Positions 1 to 5,792 of a DNA stretch of 6,873 nt are shown one piece after another. Source of the stretch: Bacillota bacterium (GTDB lineage Bacteria > Bacillota > Clostridia > Peptostreptococcales > Anaerovoracaceae); NCBI GenBank assembly GCA_017936025.1, contig JAGBGL010000061.1:1-6873 (forward strand), read 5' to 3'. Under the pieces are notes generated by a model that did not search any database, had not been told where the DNA came from, and saw nothing but the letters and a program-made list of their open reading frames with translations. The translations under genes were made by a program, and so were the position numbers. How positions within the stretch are numbered: the stretch's first letter is position 1; every line of letters begins with the position of its first letter.

Positions 1-230
1 CTGCCTTTATGATGCATCCAGGCTTGAGAATATCCGTATTTTTTTCTCTGCGAATCATTCGGACTGTGCTGGCCCGCATAGAACTTCGCACCTGCAATAA
101 ATTCTGTCGGGGAATACTTTGACAGATCGTGCAGAAGTCCCTGCCAGAAGATCCCTGCCTTTGCGCAGTGGATTATAACTCTGTGTCTGTGTTTTGTGAT
201 TGTATTAAAATGCTTTATTGGATGTGCCAT
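1..230 (-). CDS. DUF5662 family protein, N-terminal part (cut by window edge)
   Basis: An open frame starts at ATG 230 and runs off the left edge, giving 76 codons plus two bases. It is preceded by a GGGAAAGG ribosome binding site about 4 nt upstream. The translation carries signatures I recognise from DUF5662: an N-terminal KHFNTITKHR stretch, GLLHDLSKYSPTEFIAGAKF (residues 31-50), HSPND (55-59) and YGYSQAWMHHKG (65-76). His34-Asp35 and the His73-His74 pair are conserved polar positions that could bind metal in an HD-like fold, but this is inference and no activity is established. The gene begins 23 nt after the stop of the S4-domain gene with no terminator between, so the two are probably co-transcribed. 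The C-terminal part lies outside the window. The family call is from memory of its motifs; the coding call is strong. Confidence 0.85.
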   Translation of the reverse strand, partial: MAHPIKHFNTITKHRHRVIIHCAKAGIFWQGLLHDLSKYSPTEFIAGAKFYAGQHSPNDSQRKKYGYSQAWMHHKG

Positions 231-253
231 ATTACCTTTCCCTTGTGTCTGAT

Positions 254-1021
254 TTACACAAATCGCTCAATTGCGATGAATGTTCTATCCTTCCGTGTCC
301 TGCCTCCGACTTCTCTCAGGTAGGCTTTGCCTTTTCCTCTGAGCACCAGCTTTGCGCCTTCATCGACCTGCATATCCGGCTTTTCGGATTGTATGCTGTT
401 TACAAAAACCAGTCCCGAACGGATCGCTTCTGCCGCCTTACCTCTGGACAGTGAGAATGCAGAAGCAATTACATTGTCCAGCCTCAGAGAAGCAACTGTA
501 TCCTTTACCATTACACTGCGATGCTCCGGTACATGAAGTTCTTCCAGCGAAACGGCTTCCAGCTGGAGCGATGTTCTTCCAGCTTTGCTGTAATTCATAA
601 GCAGGAATTCCTCTATATCTTCCAGGATAATAACGTCCGCACCGTTTTCTACGGTAAGGATATCTCCGATAACCTCTCTTTTCAGCCCCAGTCCTGTGAG
701 CGACCCCAGATAATCCCTGTGCGTAAGCTTTCTGCCTCCCGGCGGCGTTTTTATTCTGATCACCGACAAAGGGCAGTCTGATTCGTCCGCATAATCCGGA
801 AGAAACATTGCCACAGTTCTTTCCGCGTCTTCATAACCTCCCCAGAAAACACATCTTGTATCTGATGCATCTCTGCTAAGCTCACGCCACTGCTGCTCGA
901 TCAATGACCGCTGATGCAGATCCAGAAAGTTCGTATATGTAGTTCTGTACTGCTGACTGCTCTGATGAAATTTATCCTCAGCTGCAGCAAGCAGCATCTT
1001 ATCGTCTTTTGTTATTTCCAT
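254..1021 (-). CDS. YlmH-like S4-domain RNA-binding protein
   Basis: This 255-residue soluble protein has the length and architecture of Bacillus YlmH. It has a helical N-terminal part (1-60), a middle domain with RIKTPPGGRKLTHRDYLGSL (89-108) and the GLKREVIGD motif (112-120) typical of YlmH, then a C-terminal S4 RNA-binding domain from about 178 to 235. The S4 core reads LRLDNVIASAFSLSRGKAAE, followed by IRSGLVFVN and KLVLRGKGKA. S4 domains bind structured RNA. B. subtilis YlmH has been linked to cell division (its gene lies in the division cluster) and more recently to ribosome-associated quality control. Transfer of either role to this protein is inference. AAAGGA lies about 8 nt before the ATG, and an extended -10 promoter sits just upstream. 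Here the gene is not in a division cluster; its downstream neighbour is a DUF5662 gene. A 23S rRNA pseudouridine synthase is excluded because no synthase domain is present. Confidence 0.88.
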   Translation of the reverse strand: MEITKDDKMLLAAAEDKFHQSSQQYRTTYTNFLDLHQRSLIEQQWRELSRDASDTRCVFWGGYEDAERTVAMFLPDYADESDCPLSVIRIKTPPGGRKLTHRDYLGSLTGLGLKREVIGDILTVENGADVIILEDIEEFLLMNYSKAGRTSLQLEAVSLEELHVPEHRSVMVKDTVASLRLDNVIASAFSLSRGKAAEAIRSGLVFVNSIQSEKPDMQVDEGAKLVLRGKGKAYLREVGGRTRKDRTFIAIERFV

Positions 1022-1043
1022 CTGTTTATTCCTTTTCTGAAAT

Positions 1044-1059
1044 TATTACTATTATATCA
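1044..1059 (-). promoter_or_regulatory. Extended -10 promoter for the S4-domain gene
   Basis: Read on the minus strand, TGA-TATAAT (1059 down to 1051) is a perfect -10 hexamer with the TGn extension. Transcription would start near 1044, about 23 nt before the start codon. The -35 region is poor: TGCAGA at an 18-nt spacing matches 3 of 6 positions, which fits reliance on the extended -10. It lies between the terminator of the upstream gene and the S4 start, so it is well placed. Confidence 0.7.
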
Positions 1060-1083
1060 CATCCACCCATGTTTTCTGCACAC

Positions 1084-1110
1084 AAAAACCGGCGGGAATA
1101 ATCCCGCCGG
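1084..1110 (-). terminator. Intrinsic terminator after the cytidylate kinase-like gene
   Basis: A perfect 9-bp GC-rich stem (1089-1097 pairing with 1102-1110) encloses a 4-nt loop. On the minus strand it is followed immediately by TTTTTGTG. It lies 15 nt past the stop codon of the kinase-like gene and separates it from the S4 transcription unit. The plus strand has no T run on the other side, so termination should act on leftward transcription only. Confidence 0.93.
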
Positions 1111-1125
1111 CAATATCTGCGATCT

Positions 1126-1764
1126 TTATTTCTTTAATTCAGGGAATTTTGCTTCCAGATAAGCAATTACGATATCTTTTATCTGTTCGTCTGTAAGAGT
1201 CGATGTATCGAGCATGAAATCATATTCTCTCATGTCATCCCATTTCTTGCCTGTATAAGTCTGATAGTATTTAGCTCTTTCTTTATCTTCTTTTTCGATA
1301 TGCTTAGCGTCTTTTTCCAGTTCTACAGGCTTGCCCAGCACTTCTGCCAGACGTTTTGCTCTGGACTCAACACTTCCCTGGAGGAAAATACTTGTGTGAT
1401 TTTCATAGTCTTTGAAAATCTGAGATCCGCAGCGGCCAATTACTACGCATGGTCCTTTTGCGACTGCTTCCTTCATTATATTTGTCTGCTCTTCATAAAG
1501 CTGTTTACTTGTCGGAACTACCCAGCTGTCACCAAGGTACGGAATCGTGCCCATAGCTGTATAAACCATTCCCATCCAGTATGGATCACCCTTTTCATCA
1601 AATTCATCCAGATCACCCAGCGCTGCATGCAGCTGCTTACCAGCGAGAACTACGAATTCTTTGTCTATGTACTGGAACCCGAAGTGTTCTGCGACAGCCT
1701 TGCCGAGGACTGCACCGCCTGCACCCAGCTGTCTTCCGATTGTAATTACATAATTCTTCATCAT
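1126..1764 (-). CDS. Cytidylate kinase-like family protein
   Basis: This is a 212-residue P-loop protein of the cytidylate kinase-like family (often called AAK-type cytidylate kinase-like, Pfam cytidylate kinase-like family). The N-terminus reads YVITIGRQLGAGGAVLGK, where GRQLGAGG (10-17) takes the place of the Walker A loop. FQYIDKEFV (30-38) matches the family's YDKE segment, CVVIGRCG (106-113) is the conserved beta-strand/GR motif, and basic residues R135, R138, K161 and R163 fall where a lid would be. YDFMLDTSTL (181-190) is the usual C-terminal strand. Members are presumed to phosphorylate CMP or a related small substrate, but the real substrate of this subgroup is not settled. The start at 1764 is chosen because AAAGGAGG lies 8 nt upstream. 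A longer frame beginning at 1806 overlaps the promoter -10. A second ATG directly follows at 1761. The gene is monocistronic, with its own promoter and terminator. The housekeeping cmk is a different subfamily. Confidence 0.87.
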   Translation of the reverse strand: MMKNYVITIGRQLGAGGAVLGKAVAEHFGFQYIDKEFVVLAGKQLHAALGDLDEFDEKGDPYWMGMVYTAMGTIPYLGDSWVVPTSKQLYEEQTNIMKEAVAKGPCVVIGRCGSQIFKDYENHTSIFLQGSVESRAKRLAEVLGKPVELEKDAKHIEKEDKERAKYYQTYTGKKWDDMREYDFMLDTSTLTDEQIKDIVIAYLEAKFPELKK

Positions 1765-1772
1765 TTGCACGT

Positions 1773-1780
1773 CCTCCTTT
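1773..1780 (-). promoter_or_regulatory. Ribosome binding site that fixes the kinase start
   Basis: AAAGGAGG on the minus strand ends 8 nt before ATG 1764 and 11 nt before ATG 1761. It favours 1764 and argues against the upstream in-frame ATG at 1806, which has no such site. Confidence 0.85.
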
Positions 1781-1796
1781 GTCTTTCCTTGATTCA

Positions 1797-1825
1797 ATTG
1801 TATCATTTTTCAGAATATTTTGCTA
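1797..1825 (-). promoter_or_regulatory. Extended -10 promoter for the cytidylate kinase-like gene
   Basis: TGA-TACAAT on the minus strand (1805 to 1797) is a 5-of-6 -10 hexamer with the TGn extension. TAGCAA at a 17-nt spacing (1825 to 1820) is a weak -35, matching 3 of 6. Transcription would start near 1790, giving a short leader of about 25 nt that contains the AAAGGAGG site. The in-frame ATG at 1806 overlaps this element, so it would not be in the message. Confidence 0.65.
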
Positions 1826-1839
1826 TCGTTAAATTCTAC

Positions 1840-1870
1840 AAAAAAATCCCGCCCCCGATTGGGGCAGGAT
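1840..1870 (-). terminator. Intrinsic terminator after the CDP-alcohol phosphatidyltransferase gene
   Basis: A 10-bp stem (1846-1855 with 1861-1870, including one G-T wobble) encloses a 5-nt loop, and on the minus strand it is followed by an uninterrupted run of T. It lies 19 nt beyond the stop codon at 1890. It isolates the phosphatidyltransferase gene from the kinase-like gene that follows. Confidence 0.93.
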
Positions 1871-1889
1871 ACAAAAAACACTTTTTATG

Positions 1890-2459
1890 TTATTTTACCT
1901 TCGCTGTAAATATGCTCTTTCTTTCTGTCTGATACTTTCTGTTTACCAGATGAATCAGCAGTTCTTCAAAAGAAGCCACAATAGCAACTCCTGCTGTAAA
2001 GGCACACAGCGTTACATAACCCTGCATCAGCAGGAAATAAGGTATCAGAAATACCAGTGCGCCTGTAACTTTGTTGAGATATGTGTGAATCGCCGCCATC
2101 CTGTTATATCTGAGAAAGGCAACACCGTAAGCCACCAGTCTTATAGCCAGCGCAGCGCCTACCATATACCAGATCCACACCGGCATCTGTTCGATCAGAA
2201 CGGGCATAAGTTTTATAAACATAACTGCATAAAACATGATATCCGAAACACTGTCCAGTCTCGCACCGAACTCACTGGAAGTTCCCATCTTTCTGGCGAT
2301 CGTTCCGTCTATACCGTCACTCAGTCCGCATATAGTGTACACTATATAAAACGCCACAGAAAGCGGCGCTATAAATATCATTGCTATCGCCCCGAACAGA
2401 CGCAGCGATGTCACTGCATTGGCAACATTAAGTACATCTTTTTTCTTTAAATCGCTCAT
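1890..2459 (-). CDS. CDP-alcohol phosphatidyltransferase family protein
   Basis: This 189-residue integral membrane enzyme would transfer a phosphatidyl or related phospho group from a CDP-activated donor to an alcohol, releasing CMP. The family signature D-x2-DG-x2-AR-x8-G-x3-D-x3-D is complete: D48, D51, G52, A55, R56, G65, D69 and D73. An N-x2-T-x2-R motif (N14, T17, R20) near the N-terminus also fits. About five or six hydrophobic segments follow, at roughly 22-45, 74-88, 93-115, 130-146 and 149-170. The length is typical of PgsA-like enzymes, but the acceptor (glycerol phosphate, inositol phosphate, serine or another alcohol) cannot be read from sequence with confidence, so no symbol is given. 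The ribosome binding site is weak (CAGG about 8 nt upstream). The gene has its own near-consensus promoter and a terminator, and appears monocistronic. Confidence 0.9.
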   Translation of the reverse strand: MSDLKKKDVLNVANAVTSLRLFGAIAMIFIAPLSVAFYIVYTICGLSDGIDGTIARKMGTSSEFGARLDSVSDIMFYAVMFIKLMPVLIEQMPVWIWYMVGAALAIRLVAYGVAFLRYNRMAAIHTYLNKVTGALVFLIPYFLLMQGYVTLCAFTAGVAIVASFEELLIHLVNRKYQTERKSIFTAKVK

Positions 2460-2502
2460 ATTTCAACCTGCTTTTTTAAATTACGGACAAGCCCGCTGTT
2501 TA

Positions 2503-2531
2503 ATAATACCTTCTTGCGCAAAATATGTCAA
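2503..2531 (-). promoter_or_regulatory. Sigma-A type promoter for the phosphatidyltransferase gene
   Basis: On the minus strand, a perfect TTGACA (2531 to 2526), a spacer of exactly 17 nt and TATTAT (2508 to 2503) form the best promoter in the window. Transcription would start near 2496, leaving a leader of about 37 nt. The -35 begins 9 nt beyond the stem-loop that follows the transporter gene, marking a clear boundary between transcription units. Confidence 0.87.
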
Positions 2532-2540
2532 CTATGAGAA

Positions 2541-2562
2541 GAGCGGACCTGATAGTCCGCTC
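2541..2562 (-). terminator. Stem-loop after the NhaC-family gene, probable weak terminator
   Basis: An 8-bp perfect stem (2541-2548 with 2555-2562) has a 6-nt loop and lies 23 nt after the transporter stop codon. On the minus strand it is followed only by TTCTCAT, not a true T run, so intrinsic termination would be inefficient. Its position before the next promoter still suggests a 3'-end or stabilising role. Confidence 0.55.
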
Positions 2563-2585
2563 CAGTCATACATATTAAGTTATGC

Positions 2586-3971
2586 TTATGCCATACCCAT
2601 TGTGAATCCGCATATGATATATAATATTACGGAAATTACACCGGCAATGATCGCATAAGGCAGAGTTGTCAGCATCAGGTTGTGAGCACGTACTTCGCAT
2701 CCCTGAGAACAGAGGATAACGCCGTCACCGTACAGACAAGTATTGCTTCCCAGAGCTGTTCCGGAGAAGATTGCTGCTGCCGTCAGGATTGGGTCAACGC
2801 CCATAGCCTGAGCCAGAGGAATAACGATTGGTGTAATGATTACAGCCAGATCCCAGAAACATCCTGTTGCATATGCATAGATACCGCATACAAGGAATGT
2901 TACTGCAGGCAGCCAGCCGCCTTTCATAACAGGCAGAGTAACTTCGATTACGAAATCAGCCAGTCCCAGATCTGTATTTGCAGTAGATACTGCGAATGCC
3001 AGAGCAGTCAGGATAAATACAAATCCCATGCTCAGGATACCTTCATAAGAATATTCCATCAGTTCTTTGAAAGTAAATTTCTTCTGAACCATGTACATGA
3101 TGATAGCAACGATCAGACCTGCCATTGTACCAACTACTACGTCGATACCCATCAGGATAGTTACCGCAATCATAACAATCAGAGGAACCAGGAAGTTCCA
3201 AGGCTGCGGTTTGTGACCTTCAGCTGCTGTATCTTCCTGCAGATCTTTAACAAAGATTGGCTCCAGACCTTCAGGCATGATGTTACCGGTTTCTTCAACA
3301 CGTTTGTAAGCTTTTTTCAGAGGTCCGATTTTAGGGAAGATACCGATAGCCAGCAGGATAACGATGATTACCATGATCCATGCGTAGAATGCATATGGCA
3401 GACCCTGAATATAAGCGCCCAGACCTGTTCCGTTAGCTGTAATGCCCTGATCTTCCAGCAGGGATGCATAATAAACAGCCCATGAAGACATAGGGATCAG
3501 CAGGCAGACAGGTGCCGCCATACCGTTTACTGTCAGTGCCAGATGTTCTCTAGGGATAGCCAGTCTGTCAGTAACTTTCTTCATTGTAGTACCAACTGTC
3601 AGGTTGTTCAGATAGTCTTCCAGGAAGATGATGATACCCATGATAGAAGTAACAACCAGCGCCTGCCTCTTTGTCTTGACAAACTTAGTCAGCCAGTTTC
3701 CGAAATCAATTACCGCATTTGACTTTTCAAACAGCGCGATCAGGATTCCGAACAGTGCGATAAGAATACACAGCCACTGCATGGATTCATTGCTGAAGGA
3801 AGCACATATGTATCCGACAAATGTATTTGGCAGATCAATAAAGCTTGGTGTCAGAATGATGCATGCTACAGAAAGACCGCATAACATCGCAAATAAAGTT
3901 TTTCTTGTAGAAATTGCAATTACCAGAATAACTAATACAGGTAATACGCTAATAATTCCATAATGCTCCAT
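2586..3971 (-). CDS. NhaC-family Na+/H+ antiporter-like membrane transporter
   Basis: This 461-residue polytopic membrane protein has about 11-13 hydrophobic segments, the first at residues 4-20 and the last at about 433-455, with a hydrophilic loop at about 217-257. It resembles the NhaC superfamily. IIIFLEDYLNNLTVG (113-127) matches the family's intramembrane acidic motif (E118, D119, N122, N123). GSNTCLYGDGVILCSQGCEV (408-427) followed by HNLMLTTLPYA corresponds to the conserved C-terminal GD...S...Q-LPYA region. Members exchange cations (Na+/H+) or couple organic substrates such as malate/lactate to ion gradients. The substrate here is unknown, and the neighbouring amidohydrolase makes an organic solute plausible. 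The start at 3971 has GAAAGGAG 7 nt upstream and leads straight into the first membrane segment. A frame extension to 4001 adds only a charged leader that contains the ribosome binding site. It follows the amidohydrolase by 66 nt without a convincing terminator. Confidence 0.85.
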   Translation of the reverse strand: MEHYGIISVLPVLVILVIAISTRKTLFAMLCGLSVACIILTPSFIDLPNTFVGYICASFSNESMQWLCILIALFGILIALFEKSNAVIDFGNWLTKFVKTKRQALVVTSIMGIIIFLEDYLNNLTVGTTMKKVTDRLAIPREHLALTVNGMAAPVCLLIPMSSWAVYYASLLEDQGITANGTGLGAYIQGLPYAFYAWIMVIIVILLAIGIFPKIGPLKKAYKRVEETGNIMPEGLEPIFVKDLQEDTAAEGHKPQPWNFLVPLIVMIAVTILMGIDVVVGTMAGLIVAIIMYMVQKKFTFKELMEYSYEGILSMGFVFILTALAFAVSTANTDLGLADFVIEVTLPVMKGGWLPAVTFLVCGIYAYATGCFWDLAVIITPIVIPLAQAMGVDPILTAAAIFSGTALGSNTCLYGDGVILCSQGCEVRAHNLMLTTLPYAIIAGVISVILYIICGFTMGMA

Positions 3972-3978
3972 TATTTTT

Positions 3979-3986
3979 CTCCTTTC
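3979..3986 (-). promoter_or_regulatory. Ribosome binding site that fixes the NhaC-family start
   Basis: GAAAGGAG on the minus strand lies 7 nt before ATG 3971. The alternative in-frame ATG at 4001 has no comparable site and would place this element inside the coding region. Confidence 0.85.
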
Positions 3987-3997
3987 ATCTTTAATGT

Positions 3998-4026
3998 GCA
4001 TTTATATCAGAAATGCTCCCGCATTT
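3998..4026 (-). promoter_or_regulatory. Overlapping alternative hairpins before the NhaC-family gene
   Basis: On the minus strand, three 6-nt blocks occur in order: AAATGC (4026-4021), GCATTT (4016-4011) and AAATGC (4003-3998). The middle block can pair with either the first (4-nt GGGA loop) or the third (7-nt loop), so the two hairpins exclude each other. Neither is followed by a T run. The arrangement is directly visible; any regulatory role, for example control of translation of the downstream transporter, is speculation and could be chance in an AT-rich spacer. Confidence 0.3.
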
Positions 4027-4037
4027 ATGATTTCAGA

Positions 4038-5666
4038 CTATGCCTCATAAACTATCCGTCCATCCATCATTGTCAGGACAGCTTCTCTTTCCAGCAGTTT
4101 CTCCGGAGCCTCATCGATAACGCGTCCGTTGATTACAGCAATATCTGCCAGTTTTCCTTCTTCCAGGCTGCCCAGCTTATCTTCGCAGCACAGCGCATAT
4201 GCACCCATATATGTATACGCATATAAAGCCTGATATATATCGATAGAATCACTGACATCTGCACCGACAGGCGTTCCGTCCGGCATACATCTTGTAACAG
4301 AAGCATACAGAGTATAGAACGGGTTCACCTCTACGATAGGGAAGTCTGTGCTGAGTGCCACCTTTGCTCCTGCATCAATCATCGATTTCAGAGGCATGGA
4401 TTTTCTCCATCTCTCTTCTCCGATTGCTTCCAGCATAAACTCTTCTGTAGACAGCAGGAGATGCGCAGGCTGTTTGCCCGCAAATACATCCAGTTCTGCA
4501 AATCTCGCAAAATCATCTTCATGAAGCATTTCAATATGCTCTACGGCGTTTCGGAGACCGTGTCTGCCATTTGCCTTTATGGAAGCTTCAAAGCTGTTCA
4601 GCGACATTCTGGTGCTTCCATCGCCCGTACAATGTATTCTTACCGGGAAGCCTTCTCTGTTAGCCGCTGTAACCAGTTCATCCAGTCTTTCCTGTGTATA
4701 AATCGGTTCGGCATTGAATTCCGGGTTATCCTTATCATGCTGATAAGGTTCAACAAGCACACCTGTATATCCGTCAATAACACCATCCTGGTATGCCTTA
4801 AGTCCCGGCATTATTACGTAACCGTCTTTATATTTCTCACGGAGTTCTTTTGCATATTTAAACTCTGTATCATTATCTATTGCAGGGTACACATACATTC
4901 TTACATTGAGTCTTCCCTGTTTTTCCATATCACGGTAAATTTCAAAAGCCTCCGGTTCCCTGTCGATCACACGTTCATTGGACAAATCTCCGCATGCTGT
5001 AATTCCGTATTTGCTGTAAATCGCCAGTGAATTTTCGACCATATTCTTTGCAACCGCTCTATCGATATCCAGCGTCATATAATTAGCAGGATTACCTCCT
5101 ACACTGTACAGAATTCCTGTAAGTTCTCCGTTTTCATCTTTTTTCACGTACTCGGAAAACTCCTCGCTGACAGTTTCCTTTGTATATCCGAACAGCTCCA
5201 GCGCCTTGGAATTGACCCATACAAACCATCCGTCTGCCGTTGAAAGACAGATAGGAATTTCTGTGGAAACCTCATCGAGCATTTCCTTAGTAGGCCATTC
5301 ATGTTTATCCCACGCCGAAATCATCCAGCCCATAGCAAGAACCAGTCCTGCGTCAGGATTCTTGTCCAGAAAAGCCCGTACTTTTTCAACACATTCTTCC
5401 GCAGAGCGTGTTCCTTCAAGATCTATGTCATTACTATGAATCATCGCTCCCATCATTACATGCAGATGGTCATCGATAAATCCCGGCATGATAAGCTGGT
5501 CATTATATTCTTTTACAACAGTATCTTTTCCGATGTACGGCATAAGCATTTCTTCTGCGCCTACCGCAAGAATCTTATTATCTTTTACTGCAACTCCGCC
5601 GCTGATGACTTCACTGCCTTTTCCCGTATAAATAATATTGCTTTTAAGTACTATATCTGCAAACAT
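4038..5666 (-). CDS. Metal-dependent amidohydrolase, YtcJ-like
   Basis: This 542-residue cytoplasmic hydrolase of the amidohydrolase superfamily has the length and layout of the YtcJ/amidohydrolase-3 group. An N-terminal beta-sandwich part is followed by LIMPGFIDDHLH (58-69), whose H67 and H69 are metal ligands. GLKAYQDG (288-295) places K290 where the group has its bridging lysine. HCTGD (345-349) and VEHIE (375-379) supply H345 and H377, and LSTDFPI (438-444) supplies the catalytic D441. KLGSLEEGKLADIAVING near the C-terminus is the usual return to the sandwich domain. All expected catalytic residues are present, so the enzyme should be active, cleaving an amide, imide or similar bond; the substrate is unknown. 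GTGAGGG lies about 6 nt before the ATG. The NhaC-family transporter follows on the same strand, suggesting uptake or exchange linked to hydrolysis. Confidence 0.9.
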   Translation of the reverse strand: MFADIVLKSNIIYTGKGSEVISGGVAVKDNKILAVGAEEMLMPYIGKDTVVKEYNDQLIMPGFIDDHLHVMMGAMIHSNDIDLEGTRSAEECVEKVRAFLDKNPDAGLVLAMGWMISAWDKHEWPTKEMLDEVSTEIPICLSTADGWFVWVNSKALELFGYTKETVSEEFSEYVKKDENGELTGILYSVGGNPANYMTLDIDRAVAKNMVENSLAIYSKYGITACGDLSNERVIDREPEAFEIYRDMEKQGRLNVRMYVYPAIDNDTEFKYAKELREKYKDGYVIMPGLKAYQDGVIDGYTGVLVEPYQHDKDNPEFNAEPIYTQERLDELVTAANREGFPVRIHCTGDGSTRMSLNSFEASIKANGRHGLRNAVEHIEMLHEDDFARFAELDVFAGKQPAHLLLSTEEFMLEAIGEERWRKSMPLKSMIDAGAKVALSTDFPIVEVNPFYTLYASVTRCMPDGTPVGADVSDSIDIYQALYAYTYMGAYALCCEDKLGSLEEGKLADIAVINGRVIDEAPEKLLEREAVLTMMDGRIVYEA

Positions 5667-5715
5667 TTAAGCCCTCACTTTCATTCCACATGCAAATTTT
5701 ATACACATTTATAAC

Positions 5716-5744
5716 ATTTTACCATATTTCGACCTTTTATTGCA
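5716..5744 (-). promoter_or_regulatory. Possible extended -10 promoter for the amidohydrolase-transporter unit
   Basis: TGG-TAAAAT on the minus strand (5724 to 5716) resembles an extended -10, with a start near 5709 and a leader of about 42 nt. The region at -35 (TGCAAT at 17 nt) matches consensus poorly. The surrounding AT-rich sequence offers further TATAAA-like hexamers at lower positions, so the exact element is uncertain, although a promoter is expected after the strong terminator at 5757-5786. Confidence 0.45.
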
Positions 5745-5756
5745 CATCTATTACAA

Positions 5757-5786
5757 CAAAACAGGCCGGTATATTTTCCGGCCTGT
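5757..5786 (-). terminator. Intrinsic terminator of the cotJ operon
   Basis: A perfect 9-bp GC-rich stem (5761-5769 with 5778-5786) has an 8-nt AT loop and is followed on the minus strand by TTTGTTGTAA, with one more T as the last stem base. It begins 6 nt after the cotJC stop codon. It separates the spore-coat operon from the amidohydrolase unit. Confidence 0.9.
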
Positions 5787-5792
5787 ATGCAC

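Noticed and set aside
1765..1806. Upstream in-frame ATG extending the kinase-like protein by 14 residues
   Set aside because: This ATG overlaps the predicted -10 element and lacks a ribosome binding site, while AAAGGAGG sits correctly before 1764.
1300..2450. Long plus-strand open frames of about 190-210 codons opposite the kinase-like and phosphatidyltransferase genes
   Set aside because: They lie wholly or mostly antisense to recognisable genes, have low-complexity His/Cys/Tyr/Ser-rich translations, and lack family motifs.
2682..3485. A 267-codon plus-strand open frame
   Set aside because: It is the complement of the NhaC-family gene. Its Gln/Cys/Ser/His-rich composition is what membrane-protein codons give when read in reverse, and no protein motif is visible.
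3972..4001. Upstream in-frame ATG extending the NhaC-family protein by 10 residues
   Set aside because: The extension encodes the purine-rich ribosome binding site itself and would put a charged leader before the first membrane segment.
4011..4026. Small hairpin after the amidohydrolase as a terminator
   Set aside because: Only 6 bp and not followed by a T run on the minus strand, so it does not split the amidohydrolase-transporter unit.
4461..5030. A 189-codon plus-strand open frame
   Set aside because: It is antisense to the centre of the amidohydrolase, whose catalytic motifs are intact across this stretch.
5667..5756. Possible riboswitch in the amidohydrolase leader
   Set aside because: The region is short, AT-rich and lacks stable stems or any recognised riboswitch core.
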